Shown one piece after another: positions 1-10,083 of a stretch of DNA of 41,977 nucleotides. Under the pieces are notes generated by a model. The model was not told the origin of the DNA and made no database searches. It was given only the letters and a program-made list of their open reading frames with translations. The stretch is from NCBI GenBank assembly GCA_030653435.1, contig JAURZI010000078.1, positions 1-41,977 of the forward strand, in the 5' to 3' direction. Position 1 is the stretch's first letter. Each line of letters begins with the position of its first letter. This DNA is from Methylovulum sp. (GTDB lineage: Bacteria; Pseudomonadota; Gammaproteobacteria; Methylococcales; Methylomonadaceae). The translations under genes and the position numbers were made by a program.

Positions 1-136
1 AACACGCATCGTTCACAACCTATACCCATCACCAATGTGGATGACTTAAACTGGGAGCCGGATGGTGTAACGCTCCAAGTCCGGTTCTGCGAGGGCGGTA
101 ACGCGTATCATGAAAATGAGATCGTTGCCGCTACTC
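1..136 (+). mobile_element. Probable 3' end of a group II intron (domains V and VI)
   Basis: A domain V-like hairpin is visible at about 55-89: a GAGCCGG arm carrying the catalytic AGC triad pairs with TCCGGTTC, followed by the TGCGAGGG run common after group II intron domain V. A second stem follows, GCGGTAACG near 95-105 pairing with CGTTGCCGC near 123-131 with one wobble, which would be domain VI. The CTACTC end is typical of such introns. It directly abuts a broken Tn3-type inverted repeat at 137, so the intron probably inserted there. The reverse transcriptase would lie left of the window. One forward frame is open from 1 to 162, so a short coding tail is the alternative reading. Confidence 0.5.
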
Positions 137-163
137 TCCAATGGTACGAAAACGTACGTTAGC
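137..163. repeat. Partial left inverted repeat of the first Tn3-family element
   Basis: The stretch beginning TCCAATGGTACG and ending ACGTACGTTAGC matches the inner part of the right repeat at 3961-3998 in inverted orientation, with one internal difference near its inner end. The outer bases (GGGGTTTGAAG at the other end) are absent here. Confidence 0.85.
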
Positions 164-201
164 GTCCAACATCAGTCAAACGATGTATTAATTCCAGCAT
201 C

Positions 202-921
<720 letters not shown>

Positions 922-3900
922 ATGTCCGTCGATTTTTTAACCGCAGAACAGAAGGCCCAGTACGGGCAGTTTGCCGACGATCCTAATGAAATCCAACTGG
1001 CAAGGTACTTTCACCTTGATGAAGCAGACCTGACATTCATTTTAAATCGCCGTGGTGATCAAAATAAATTTGGCTTTGCGTTGCAATTAACTTCGGTCAG
1101 GTTCTTAGGATGCTTCCTTACCGATCTGACCTTGGTGCCTGCCAACGTCCAAGACTTTGTGGCGAGGCAGCTATCGATTATAGATGTAGGTATTTTGGCG
1201 GAATATGCCCAAAGGGATACCACCAAACGCGAACACACCGCGCTTATCCGCGAACACTATGGCTACCGCGAATTTACTGATCCACCCTGGGCATTCCGAC
1301 TTAGCCGGTTACTTTATACCCGTGCCTGGATCAGCAATGAAAGACCCGGCTTGATGTTCGACTTTGCTACTGCGTGGCTGAATCAAAACAAGGTGCTGCT
1401 ACCAGGCACCACTACTTTATCACGGTTGATTTCTGAAATCCGGGAAAGGGCGGTTAACCGGCTATGGCGGCGGTTAGCCGCTTTACCAACAACTGAGCAA
1501 AAGGCCAAATTGGAAACTTTACTCAAAGTGCCAGACGGCACACGCTCATCGGCTTTTGACCGCTATCAGAAAGGCCCGGTAACCATCAGCGGGCCAGCCT
1601 TTAATGCATCCGTTGAACGCTATCTTGAATTAAAGGCATTGGGTATGCAATCAATCGATTTTTCCCATATACCACCGGTTCGCTTGAAGAACCTCGCCCG
1701 CCATGCCGGTGTCATCACGGTACCTAAAATAGCCAGAATGCCAGAGGACAAGCGGACGGCTATCTTGGTGGCTTTTGTGAAGGCCTTTGAAACGATTGCC
1801 CTGGATGATGCCTTGGATGTGCTCGATCAACTCATAACCGAGATTGCGGGTAATGCCAAAAGAATGGGTCAGAAAAATAGGTTACGGACACTGAAAGATT
1901 TGGATAAATCAGCACTGGCACTAGCCGATGTCTGTATGCTGATATTGAATGAAGAAACGCAGAACGACCAGTTACGCGATGTCATTTTTACCCAGATTAC
2001 TAAAGAGCGATTGTCCGAATCGATTGCAATCGTTCAGGATTTGGCCCGCCCCTATGACGATAAATTTCATGATGAGTTGATTGATCAATATGGTCGGGTT
2101 TGCCGATTTTTACCGCGACTTCTCAACGACATTACTTTCAAGGCCGCACCCGCCGGAGAAACGACGCTTTCGGCGTTCAATTATCTTGCCGCTTTGGGTA
2201 CATCACGCAAACAGACCTTAGATAAGCCACCCTTGGAGATTATTTCCGCTCCGTGGAAACGATTGATCTTTGATAAAGACGGGCGGGTCACTAAACGCGG
2301 GTATACGCTGTGTTTTCTCGACAAACTACAAGATGCCTTGCGAAGGCGCGATATCTATGTTGAAAATAGTGACCGTTGGGGCGATCCCAGGGCAAAATTG
2401 CTGCAAGGCGCTGATTGGCAGGCGAACCGAATCCAGGTTTGTCGCTCGATTGGACAGCCGGTACAACCCGATGAGGCCATTACTAATCTCACCCAACAGC
2501 TGGATGCCACTTATAAACAAGTCGCCGCTAACTTCGCGGATAACGCCGCCGTCAGGATTGACAATTCCGGCAAGCAACCGGCTTTAACCATCACCAACCT
2601 GGATAAACTCGATGAGCCGCCCAGCCTCATTCGGCTCAGCGGGCAGGTGACCGGATTATTGCCAAAAGTGGATCTCACCGAGTTACTATTAGAAATCCAT
2701 ACCCATACTGGCTTTGCCGATGAATTTACGCATGTGAGCGAAGCTAATGCGCGTGCCAATGATTTATCGGTCAGTATTTGTGCGGTACTCATGGCCGAAG
2801 CCTGTAATATTGGACTGGAACCCTTAATCAAGCACCCAATTCCGGCGCTGACCCGCCATCGCCTGAATTGGGTCAAACAAAACTACTTGCGGGCAGAGAC
2901 GCTGGTTCGGGCCAATGCCCGATTGGTCGATCATCAATCAACCCTTGCTTTGGCAAAAAAATGGGGTGGAGGCGAAGTGGCCTCAGCCGACGGAATGCGT
3001 TTGGTGACGCCTGTGCGTACGGTTAATGCCGGGCCAAACAGAAAATACTTCCCTAAGGGCATTACTTGGTATAACTTTTTATCGGATCAATTTTCAGGGT
3101 TCCACGGCATCGTCGTTCCAGGGACATTGAGAGATTCTATCTTTGTTTTGGAAGGACTGTTAGAGCAACAGACCGGCTTGAATCCAACGGAAATCATGAC
3201 GGATACCGCTGGGGCCAGTGATTTGGTGTTTGGATTATTCTGGCTGCTTGGCTATCAATTCTCACCGCGTTTGGCCGATGCCGGTGAAGCGGTTTTTTGG
3301 CGAATCGATAAAAACGCGGATTATGGTGTACTCAATGATTTGGCCAGGGGTTCTGTCAATACCCGCCGGATCGGACAGCATTGGGATGATATGCTGAGGA
3401 TAGCCGGGTCGCTTAAACTGGGTACCATACATGCATCGGAACTTATCCGTTCCCTTTTGAAAAGTGATCGGCCATCCAGTCTGGCTAAAGCCATCATCGA
3501 CGCGGGTCGCATCAACAAGACGTTGTATCTGCTGAATTATATTGATGATGAAGACTACCGCCGCCGGATATTAACACAGCTAAACCGGGGGGAAGGACGG
3601 CATGCCGTTGCCCGTGTCATTTGCCACGGGCAACGGGGAGAAATCCGTAAGCGCTACCGCGAAGGACAGGAAGATCAATTGGGGGCGTTAGGGTTGGTAA
3701 CCAATGCCGTCGTATTATGGAACACCCTATATATGCAGGCAGCGCTAGATCATTTGCGGCAACGGCAACAAGAAATCAGGGAAGAAGATGAAAAAAGGTT
3801 ATCGCCTTTGCTGCATGGACATGTCAATGTGCTGGGGCACTACTCATTCACCCTGGCGGAACAGGTCATGATGGGTCAACTCAGGCCGCTAAACCAGCTT

Positions 3901-3927
3901 CCAGAAAATATTATCATCCTTCCGTAG
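922..3927 (+). CDS. tnpA: Tn3-family transposase TnpA
   Basis: This protein carries out replicative transposition by binding the 38-bp ends and joining them to target DNA. At 1001 residues it is full length for the family. The N-terminal third is the DUF4158-type DNA-binding region (LTAEQKAQYGQF onward). The C-terminal half carries the Tn3 DDE catalytic domain: an aspartate in SADGMRL (about 690), a second in EIMTDTAGASD (about 755), and a glutamate within the conserved block after NRGEGRHAVARVICHGQRG. The start follows GGAG. No frameshift is seen, so the gene appears intact although the left end of the element is damaged. Confidence 0.95.
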   Translation: MSVDFLTAEQKAQYGQFADDPNEIQLARYFHLDEADLTFILNRRGDQNKFGFALQLTSVRFLGCFLTDLTLVPANVQDFVARQLSIIDVGILAEYAQRDTTKREHTALIREHYGYREFTDPPWAFRLSRLLYTRAWISNERPGLMFDFATAWLNQNKVLLPGTTTLSRLISEIRERAVNRLWRRLAALPTTEQKAKLETLLKVPDGTRSSAFDRYQKGPVTISGPAFNASVERYLELKALGMQSIDFSHIPPVRLKNLARHAGVITVPKIARMPEDKRTAILVAFVKAFETIALDDALDVLDQLITEIAGNAKRMGQKNRLRTLKDLDKSALALADVCMLILNEETQNDQLRDVIFTQITKERLSESIAIVQDLARPYDDKFHDELIDQYGRVCRFLPRLLNDITFKAAPAGETTLSAFNYLAALGTSRKQTLDKPPLEIISAPWKRLIFDKDGRVTKRGYTLCFLDKLQDALRRRDIYVENSDRWGDPRAKLLQGADWQANRIQVCRSIGQPVQPDEAITNLTQQLDATYKQVAANFADNAAVRIDNSGKQPALTITNLDKLDEPPSLIRLSGQVTGLLPKVDLTELLLEIHTHTGFADEFTHVSEANARANDLSVSICAVLMAEACNIGLEPLIKHPIPALTRHRLNWVKQNYLRAETLVRANARLVDHQSTLALAKKWGGGEVASADGMRLVTPVRTVNAGPNRKYFPKGITWYNFLSDQFSGFHGIVVPGTLRDSIFVLEGLLEQQTGLNPTEIMTDTAGASDLVFGLFWLLGYQFSPRLADAGEAVFWRIDKNADYGVLNDLARGSVNTRRIGQHWDDMLRIAGSLKLGTIHASELIRSLLKSDRPSSLAKAIIDAGRINKTLYLLNYIDDEDYRRRILTQLNRGEGRHAVARVICHGQRGEIRKRYREGQEDQLGALGLVTNAVVLWNTLYMQAALDHLRQRQQEIREEDEKRLSPLLHGHVNVLGHYSFTLAEQVMMGQLRPLNQLPENIIILP

Positions 3928-3960
3928 TGGCATTTTACTGCAAATAGAATTAAGTTGGCC

Positions 3961-3998
3961 GTTAACGTACGTTTTCGTACCATTGGACTTCAAACCCC
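3961..3998. repeat. Right 38-bp inverted repeat of the first Tn3-family element
   Basis: Read on the minus strand this begins GGGGTTTGAAGTCC and ends ACGTACGTTAAC. That fits the Tn3-family end pattern of an outer GGGG and an inner ACGAAAAC..ACGTTAA block. It marks the right boundary of the element, 33 bp after the tnpA stop. Confidence 0.9.
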
Positions 3999-4068
3999 TT
4001 TAAGCAACCCCCCAATAGCAACCAAGCACAGGCGTTAATTTTAATAACGTCTAATAATCATAGCGCTG

Positions 4069-6555
4069 TTATTTACGCTGCAAACGAAGGGAATTAAGAA
4101 CAACGGAAATGGAGCTGAACGCCATCGCTGCTGAGGCTATCATCGGATTGAGTTTGCCTAGGGCCGCAACAGGAATCGCCACGGTATTGTAACCTAAGGC
4201 CCAAAACAGGTTTTGCTTGATCACGCGAAGCGTCGCACCACTTAATTCCATGACATCGGCGACTTTGCTGATGTCGCCGCTGACCAGCGTGAGGTCAGCC
4301 GTTTCGATAGCGACATCGGTGCCGGTGCCGATGGCAAAACTGACATTTGCGGCGGCTATGGCCGGTGCGTCGTTGATGCCGTCGCCGATCATGCCGACTA
4401 TCGCGCCCCGGCTTTGCAAGTCGCGGATAATATCCAGTTTTTGTTCCGGCGCGGCATGCGCGATGACGTTGTCAATACCGACCTGCTGCGCAATATAGCG
4501 CGCCGTTTGTTCGGTATCGCCGGTAGCCATCATCGGCTTGACACCAAGCCGGCGCAGTCGTTCGATGGCTTTTCCGGCGTTGGCCCTGGGTCGGTCGGCG
4601 ATGCCGAACAATGCCGCCGCGTTGCCGTCCACGCCGACATAAACCGGAGTTTTGCCTTGTTCGGACAGGGTTAATGCCTGTTGCACGAAGGCGTTCAAAT
4701 CAATCCCCGATGCTTCAAGCCAGCGGCGGTTTCCGATAAGCACGTTTCTGTCCTCTACACGGGCGCGTATGCCGTGGCCGGGGATATTGGCGAACTCGTC
4801 GGCCTTGCCGGGGTTGATATGACGATCCTGCGCGAAGGCTACTATCGCTCTCGCGAGAAAATGTTCCGAGTCGATTTCTGCGCCTGCTATTAGCGTTAAC
4901 AGGCGTTCCTCATTTTCTTTCGCAGACGCAATAAAATCGGTCACTCGAGGTTTGCCCTCGGTGATCGTCCCGGTTTTATCGAACACGATGGTCGTCATTT
5001 TCGAGGCCATTTCCAGGCTTTCCCCGTTACGGATATATACCCCGCGCCGTGCGGACTGACCAGTACCAACCATGATCGCCATCGGTGTCGCAAGTCCCAG
5101 CGAACAAGGACAGGCGATCAGCAAGACGGCGATGGCATTACTGAAAGCAGTTCGAAAACCCGCACCGGCAGCCATCCATACCAGAAAGGTCAGCGACGAT
5201 ATGGCTATCACGGAAGGCACGAAAACAGCGGAAATACGATCCACCGTTTTCTGGATGGGTAGTTTGGAAGACTGGGCTTGGTCGACCATGTGGATGATAT
5301 TGGCCAGCACCGTATTAGTCCCGACAGCGGTGACCTGCATCTTAAAAACGCCGTTGCAGTTGATGCAGCCGCCAACGACACTATTCCCCGCCCCTTTGAC
5401 AACCGGCAGGCTTTCCCCGGTCACCATCGCTTCGTCAACGGTGGTCATTCCGTCGACGACGATACCGTCAGTTGGAATCTTTTCACCGGGACGCACCAGC
5501 AATAGATCACCGATCTGAAGCTGTTCGACGCCGACAGTCACTTCGTTGTCGCCTTGCAGAATCGTCGCGTGTTGCGGCTGCAAATCGACCAGTGTGCGTA
5601 TCGCGTCATGGGCTTTGCCTTTAGCCTTTTCTTCCAGATAACGGCCCAGCAATACGAAGCTGATTATTCCCGTCGCGGAATCGAAGTACAGACCGGGCTG
5701 TCCCGTCAACAGGGAAAACACGCTGTAGCTGTAGGATGAACCGACGCCTAGCGCAATCAGGCTGTCCATATTGGTCATGCGTTGCCGGGCGAGTTTTGCC
5801 GCTTTGACAAAGAATGGCCATCCTGCCCACAGTACGACAGGCGTGGCGAGCAAATGCTGCGCCCAATGCCAGAACCGGGAAGAGGGCGCAGCCATGCCGA
5901 TCATCATGACCGGAAGACTCAGGACGCCGGCCAGCAGCGCGCGCCTCCCGGCCTCGGCAAGTCGCTGTTTTTCACGCTCAATCAAAAGCTTGCGTTGTGT
6001 CAATGTATCGCAAGCCTGCGTCTGGTAGCCCATGTTATTGATCAGGGTGCACAAATCGTCTTTACTGAGACGTCCCCTCACAGTAGCGGTTTCTGTTGCG
6101 AAATTGACCTGCGCGGAAGCAATGCGCGGATCCCGCTTTAACAGCATTTCGATTAACAATGCACAGGATACGCAGGTCATGCCGCCAATAGCGATGTTAA
6201 ATTCCTGTTCGGACAGGCAAGTCTGGCCGGAGAGCCTTAATGGCAATGGCTTACTGCTGATAGCTGTCGGCTTTCTTCTTTGGCCCAGATTGCCCAGCAA
6301 GGTGTCGAGGAATCTGAGTAAGTCCACTTTCGGCAGCGTTTGCGGATCGAAGTAGATGACGATCGAGCCAATATCGGCAACCGTCCTGACCTGTCCTATT
6401 CCAGGGCGCTTTCGTAACAGGATTTCAAAAATATAAGCCCGCTCGGGATCTTTGAGCAGAATCGGTGAAATAATACGAACTCGGCGATTCAATGCATGAA
6501 CCACTTTGCCATGAGCCAGATTGCCGGTATGAGATAGCTTCATTTCAGTGTCCAT
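4069..6555 (-). CDS. copA: Copper-exporting P1B-type ATPase (CopA family)
   Basis: This inner-membrane pump would export Cu(I) from the cytoplasm at the cost of ATP. Visible motifs are an N-terminal region resembling a degenerate heavy-metal domain without CxxC (about 15-90), a true HMA domain with GMTCVSC (Cys128, Cys131), TGES at 379-382, the membrane CPC metal site (482-484), and DKTGT with the phosphorylated Asp526. GDGINDAP and the final transmembrane pair are also present. The length of 828 residues is normal. One oddity is that the nucleotide-binding HP motif, normally SEHPL, reads SEHFL at 563-567. It lies beside other copper-related genes, which supports copper as substrate. Silver or another soft metal cannot be excluded. 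Confidence 0.92.
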   Translation of the reverse strand: MDTEMKLSHTGNLAHGKVVHALNRRVRIISPILLKDPERAYIFEILLRKRPGIGQVRTVADIGSIVIYFDPQTLPKVDLLRFLDTLLGNLGQRRKPTAISSKPLPLRLSGQTCLSEQEFNIAIGGMTCVSCALLIEMLLKRDPRIASAQVNFATETATVRGRLSKDDLCTLINNMGYQTQACDTLTQRKLLIEREKQRLAEAGRRALLAGVLSLPVMMIGMAAPSSRFWHWAQHLLATPVVLWAGWPFFVKAAKLARQRMTNMDSLIALGVGSSYSYSVFSLLTGQPGLYFDSATGIISFVLLGRYLEEKAKGKAHDAIRTLVDLQPQHATILQGDNEVTVGVEQLQIGDLLLVRPGEKIPTDGIVVDGMTTVDEAMVTGESLPVVKGAGNSVVGGCINCNGVFKMQVTAVGTNTVLANIIHMVDQAQSSKLPIQKTVDRISAVFVPSVIAISSLTFLVWMAAGAGFRTAFSNAIAVLLIACPCSLGLATPMAIMVGTGQSARRGVYIRNGESLEMASKMTTIVFDKTGTITEGKPRVTDFIASAKENEERLLTLIAGAEIDSEHFLARAIVAFAQDRHINPGKADEFANIPGHGIRARVEDRNVLIGNRRWLEASGIDLNAFVQQALTLSEQGKTPVYVGVDGNAAALFGIADRPRANAGKAIERLRRLGVKPMMATGDTEQTARYIAQQVGIDNVIAHAAPEQKLDIIRDLQSRGAIVGMIGDGINDAPAIAAANVSFAIGTGTDVAIETADLTLVSGDISKVADVMELSGATLRVIKQNLFWALGYNTVAIPVAALGKLNPMIASAAMAFSSISVVLNSLRLQRK

Positions 6556-6650
6556 AATATTGATAATTCAGAAATTTCAAACCGGCAGTGTCTTTAATTA
6601 AACAAAACAGCACTTTCGAATGCTCCCATTGCTACAAAAAATACCTACTT

Positions 6651-7016
6651 TTATTTTTGTGTTTCACCAGAAGTCGAGATGATAGACTTGCGGTATTTAT
6701 AAACACAGCAGCCCACGATGACACCGAGACCGAAAAGTACCGCAGGATGTGTGAAGATTTTTCTGATTACGTTTTTCCCCGCGCTGGAACCGGTGTATAC
6801 AGCGACACCTGTGGCAACACCCGGAGTTTTCATCATTGAACCCATACCCTCGTTCATCAGTGAGCCCATGCCTCCCTTCACCATGGAACCCATACCACCC
6901 ATCATCGGCTCCATGTCCATTTTCCCCATCGTTGAGTCCATCATTTTTGCTGTTCCAGCACTGGCAACGGACTTAATTTGACTGGCTCCAGTGTTTTCTG
7001 CATTGACATGTGACAT
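6651..7016 (-). CDS. Methionine-rich single-pass membrane protein
   Basis: I do not recognise a named family. The 121-residue protein has a run of methionine and glycine repeats at about 27-62 (MMDSTMGKMDMEPMMGG and similar), then a Gly-rich linker, one hydrophobic segment (about 88-107) and a basic YKYRKS end. Methionine-rich stretches of this type often bind Cu(I), and the gene sits just upstream of copA on the same strand, so copper binding at the membrane is a reasonable inference. An AAGGAG ribosome-binding site precedes the start. Its C-terminal half resembles the next gene upstream (7224-7583), so the two look paralogous. Confidence 0.75.
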   Translation of the reverse strand: MSHVNAENTGASQIKSVASAGTAKMMDSTMGKMDMEPMMGGMGSMVKGGMGSLMNEGMGSMMKTPGVATGVAVYTGSSAGKNVIRKIFTHPAVLFGLGVIVGCCVYKYRKSIISTSGETQK

Positions 7017-7223
7017 AACTCATTACTCCTTTCCAACATTGTTAAAATAGAATTCATAAAAAGCCACTTATTTTGCATAGCCTGAATTGGGCATTAATCA
7101 GCTTTTTCAGCTTTAATTACAAGAAAAGGACATTTTATTTTCATGAAGCGACGTATAGATACCGGTTTTGAGAATGATAGCCTCCCATTTGATAGTTTAA
7201 ACGAGCAAGTACAAGAGCAAGGT

Positions 7224-7583
7224 TTACTTCGAAGCGTCCTCTTCTTCAGCACCTTCTCGGCTTTCAGTCAGCGTGCCTATGAGACATTCCTTTTGACGCA
7301 CTATAAAATCCTTGCTTTGTTCGACGGTTTTATGGGTGGCCCTGATAATCTCTTTGCGGTATTTATGCGTAAAGTAGCCGGTAGCAAGACCCAGACTGAA
7401 CATAAAAAGTGGATTTTTGGTCAGTGTGCGGATGGCGCCTCTACCGACTTGGATAATTGTTGATACGGCGACCCCGCTAGCCACCCCTTTTGCAATCATG
7501 TCAAATTTTGGCGTTTGGTTCATTGGCTCACCTCGCGCTTGCTCACTCTTGGCCGTATTGATTTCGTCAGTTTCGTTTTTCAT
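7224..7583 (-). CDS. Small membrane protein, paralogue of the methionine-rich protein
   Basis: The family is unknown. The protein of up to 119 residues shares with its neighbour the pattern KGVASGVAV, a short linker, a hydrophobic segment (NPLFMFSLGLATGYF) and HKYRKEII. It lacks the methionine-rich part and has an acidic C-terminal tail. A stronger ribosome-binding site (GAGGTGA) lies before an internal ATG at 7523, so the true product may start there and be 99 residues. It lies on the same strand as copA and the methionine-rich gene, and divergent from the TauE/cupredoxin gene. A membrane-associated partner in metal handling is possible but unproven. Confidence 0.65.
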   Translation of the reverse strand: MKNETDEINTAKSEQARGEPMNQTPKFDMIAKGVASGVAVSTIIQVGRGAIRTLTKNPLFMFSLGLATGYFTHKYRKEIIRATHKTVEQSKDFIVRQKECLIGTLTESREGAEEEDASK

Positions 7584-8034
7584 AATATACTTTAATAGTT
7601 ATGTGGTTTTTAGGCATTGTTAAGTATTTTTAAGTGTGAAGTCAATTAAAAATACTTTGACATTTCTAATAATGCACAGCTTTAATACTCATCTGCACCT
7701 CGCTATTTTGCAGAATAATTGGCACATCACTTTGTTTCTCCTGATGACGATAAACAAGTCAAGGTCAACAGCCCGCTCGATTTATCCGTTGCTCGTTCAT
7801 GCCTGAGTTTAATGCGCTTGGTATGAAATATTACCGAGCAGCTATAAATAAACGCAATATTTATGCCAAATAAATAGTTAATTGATTTTAAAGGCATTAG
7901 CTTTTTCTCTGGCGCATGCTCTACTGATAACTGCGGCAAATCACCTAGTAAAGCGTGTGATTTCACATACTTTTACAAGCACTGTTTTTTATGTCTGTGT
8001 GACTGCATCCACCATTTATACACAAGGCTCAATA
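7584..8034. other. Divergent intergenic region between the copA side and the TauE/cupredoxin gene
   Basis: AT-rich sequence separates two divergent transcription units. On the minus strand a TTGACT followed 17 bases later by TAACAA is a possible promoter for the gene ending at 7583. I saw no clear CueR-type dyad. The forward frame is open from 7882, but the ATG at 8035 gives the better protein start. Confidence 0.4.
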
Positions 8035-9336
8035 ATGAACGCTTCCCACGAGAATTCGCCTCCTGCCTCAAAGCATCTGCTGCTGACGACTTTCAGAAAA
8101 ATCTTTGCCGTGGCGCTTGCACTAACAGGAATCGGCATCATCCTCTGGCTCGATAGCTGGTTCATGGATCATGCCGATATGCCCAAGCTGGGACGTGACA
8201 TGAGTTACGGTTTGTTGATCCTGATCGGTTTTTTGACCAGCTTTCATTGTGTCGGCATGTGTGGGCCGTTGATTATGGGCTATGTTGCGAAAAGCGCCAC
8301 CAAAGGACACAAATCATATAGTGCACATGTTCTTTACGGTATCGGCAAAACCCTTTCCTATACCTTTATCGGCGCGGTGTTTGGCGCATTCGGCTCGGTC
8401 ATCGCCTTCACGCCTTACACACAAGGCGCAGTCGGCGTGGCGGCAGGGGTTTTTCTGATCCTGTTCGGCCTGCATATGCTGGAAGTGTTTCCTGCGCTCA
8501 GTCATTTCCAGTTCAAAGCTCCGGCTTTTGTTATGCGCTTTGTCGGCAAGGAATACCGCAAGCACAGCAACCCCTTTTATATTGGTCTTTTGAACGGGTT
8601 GATGATTATTTGCGGCCCGCTGCAAGCGATGTATGTCATGGCGGCCGGCACCGGCAGTTGGTCGGAAGGCGCTGCTATCCTGTTCTTTTTCGGTATCGGT
8701 ACCTTGCCGCTACTGATGGGCTTCGGGTTTCTGACCAGTATGCTGTCTGCGAATCTGACACCCAAACTGTTAAAAGCTTCCGGAGTCATTGTTATGATTC
8801 TGGGCGCGATTATGCTTAACCGGGGGCTGGCGGTAACGGGCACAGGCGCCGATTTCAACACCTTGATTGCACGCGTGTCGCAAAAACTGTCGCCGACGAT
8901 AGCTGACACACCGTATTGCGAAACCGAACAAACCATTGCGATGGACGTGCTTAGAAAAGGTTACTTCCCCAGTCAATTTACGTTGCGTAAAGGCGTACCG
9001 GTCAAATGGGTGATCAACGGCAAGGAATTGAATGAGTGTAATAAGGCTATCGTGGTGCCGCAATACGGGCTTGATATTAAATTGCAGGCGGGCAGGCAAA
9101 TCATTGAATTTACACCGCCAGAAGTCGGCGTAGTGCCTTGGAGTTGCTGGATGGGGATGATTCCCGGCACCTTTATCGTCGTTGAAAACACGCCGGTGCC
9201 CGAAGAGCGGAAGTCGCCTGAACCGCAGCCTGTGGAGGGCATTCCGGCAACAGAAACTGACCGGCAACGCTTGATCCGCGAATTGAAGCAGATGTGGCAG
9301 CGGTTGGCGTCTGCCGTTTATGGGGCATTGCAATAA
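8035..9336 (+). CDS. TauE/SafE (DsbD_2-like) membrane protein fused to a cupredoxin-like domain
   Basis: The 433-residue protein begins with an N-terminal anchor, then about six membrane helices of the DsbD_2/TauE-SafE type, including HCVGMCGPL (Cys72, Cys76) and a matching ICGPLQAMY segment. The last ~120 residues form a cupredoxin-like beta domain with candidate copper ligands in NECNKAIVVP and PWSCWMGMIPG. Proteins of this architecture occur in copper-handling loci and probably move or sense copper across the inner membrane, with the cupredoxin part in the periplasm. The ATG at 8035 is preferred over an upstream in-frame start at 7882 because upstream residues look non-coding. Confidence 0.8.
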   Translation: MNASHENSPPASKHLLLTTFRKIFAVALALTGIGIILWLDSWFMDHADMPKLGRDMSYGLLILIGFLTSFHCVGMCGPLIMGYVAKSATKGHKSYSAHVLYGIGKTLSYTFIGAVFGAFGSVIAFTPYTQGAVGVAAGVFLILFGLHMLEVFPALSHFQFKAPAFVMRFVGKEYRKHSNPFYIGLLNGLMIICGPLQAMYVMAAGTGSWSEGAAILFFFGIGTLPLLMGFGFLTSMLSANLTPKLLKASGVIVMILGAIMLNRGLAVTGTGADFNTLIARVSQKLSPTIADTPYCETEQTIAMDVLRKGYFPSQFTLRKGVPVKWVINGKELNECNKAIVVPQYGLDIKLQAGRQIIEFTPPEVGVVPWSCWMGMIPGTFIVVENTPVPEERKSPEPQPVEGIPATETDRQRLIRELKQMWQRLASAVYGALQ

Positions 9337-9774
9337 TAAATGCTTGCAGCGTCATCGCCGGCTCTTTTGCTTCGAGCTTGGGTAGCGTGAGCATCATTTG
9401 CCTGCTATTGAGCGATTATTTATAGATGGCGTTTAATTTGCCACTTAAAGAATATGTTAGTATTTTTATTAAATTAGGTTATTTGACACGATAAGTATGG
9501 GATATAACATAGTTTAATTATTTTAAGGTACGGTGTTATTTTTAATACTCTGATTAATAATCATTAATTTATCGGGCATAGATTGTGCTTAATTATTTTT
9601 TTTAGCGATGGTCTGATAATGTTTGAGTTAATAAGTTGTTGCCCAGCCTGAATCATTTCCTGATAATGCAGTAGACGAAAGATTGAACCGCCTTAGCAAC
9701 TGGCAAATCCTGCTGTCGGACATTATCGGCATAATAAACCCTGAACGACTGTCGCACTTTTTTGAACATTGCCG
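9337..9774. other. AT-rich intergenic region upstream of the ABC/NosL operon
   Basis: About 440 bases without a convincing gene. The sequence is AT-rich and should hold the promoter of the operon that starts at 9775, but no unambiguous promoter or operator could be picked out by eye. No repeat or RNA structure was recognised. Confidence 0.5.
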
Positions 9775-10083
9775 ATGAGAAAATCCTCGTTATTTTTTTT
9801 GTATTTATCGACCGGCGTTTTTTTGCTGAGTGTACTTTTGGTACATGCTTCTTTTAGCGAAAAGGCCCGGCAGGAAAACCTGATGGAAAAAGCGGCGATG
9901 ATCAAAGTACTGAAGCTTACCGATCTGTGCCTTTTCACCGAAGCCCGTTACACCAGAAATTTATCCCAGGCCGATTTGAATACCGCGTTTCAGGACCACC
10001 CGCTGTCGCTCGAACATTTCCCGTCCGGTTCTTTTACCCAGCCACCCGAAGGAATTACCCAACGCCATGAGAGCCTGGATTGA
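9775..10083 (+). CDS. Small membrane-anchored protein heading the ABC/NosL operon
   Basis: Unrecognised 102-residue protein. It has a basic start (MRKSS), a hydrophobic signal anchor at about 6-22, and a conserved-looking periplasmic part (LCLFTEARYTRNLSQADLN) ending in a proline-rich stretch. The ATG at 9775 is chosen; a TTG two codons upstream is possible. It overlaps the start of the ABC permease gene by 17 bases, so the two are translationally coupled. It probably works with the transporter at the inner membrane, possibly as a periplasmic accessory. No function can be assigned from sequence. Confidence 0.7.
   Translation: MRKSSLFFLYLSTGVFLLSVLLVHASFSEKARQENLMEKAAMIKVLKLTDLCLFTEARYTRNLSQADLNTAFQDHPLSLEHFPSGSFTQPPEGITQRHESLD

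Noticed and set aside
1-162. Open forward frame ending at TAG (VDDLNWEPDGVTLQVRF and beyond)
   Set aside because: The region matches group II intron domain V/VI features better, and an open frame of about 53 codons can occur by chance; not called as a gene.
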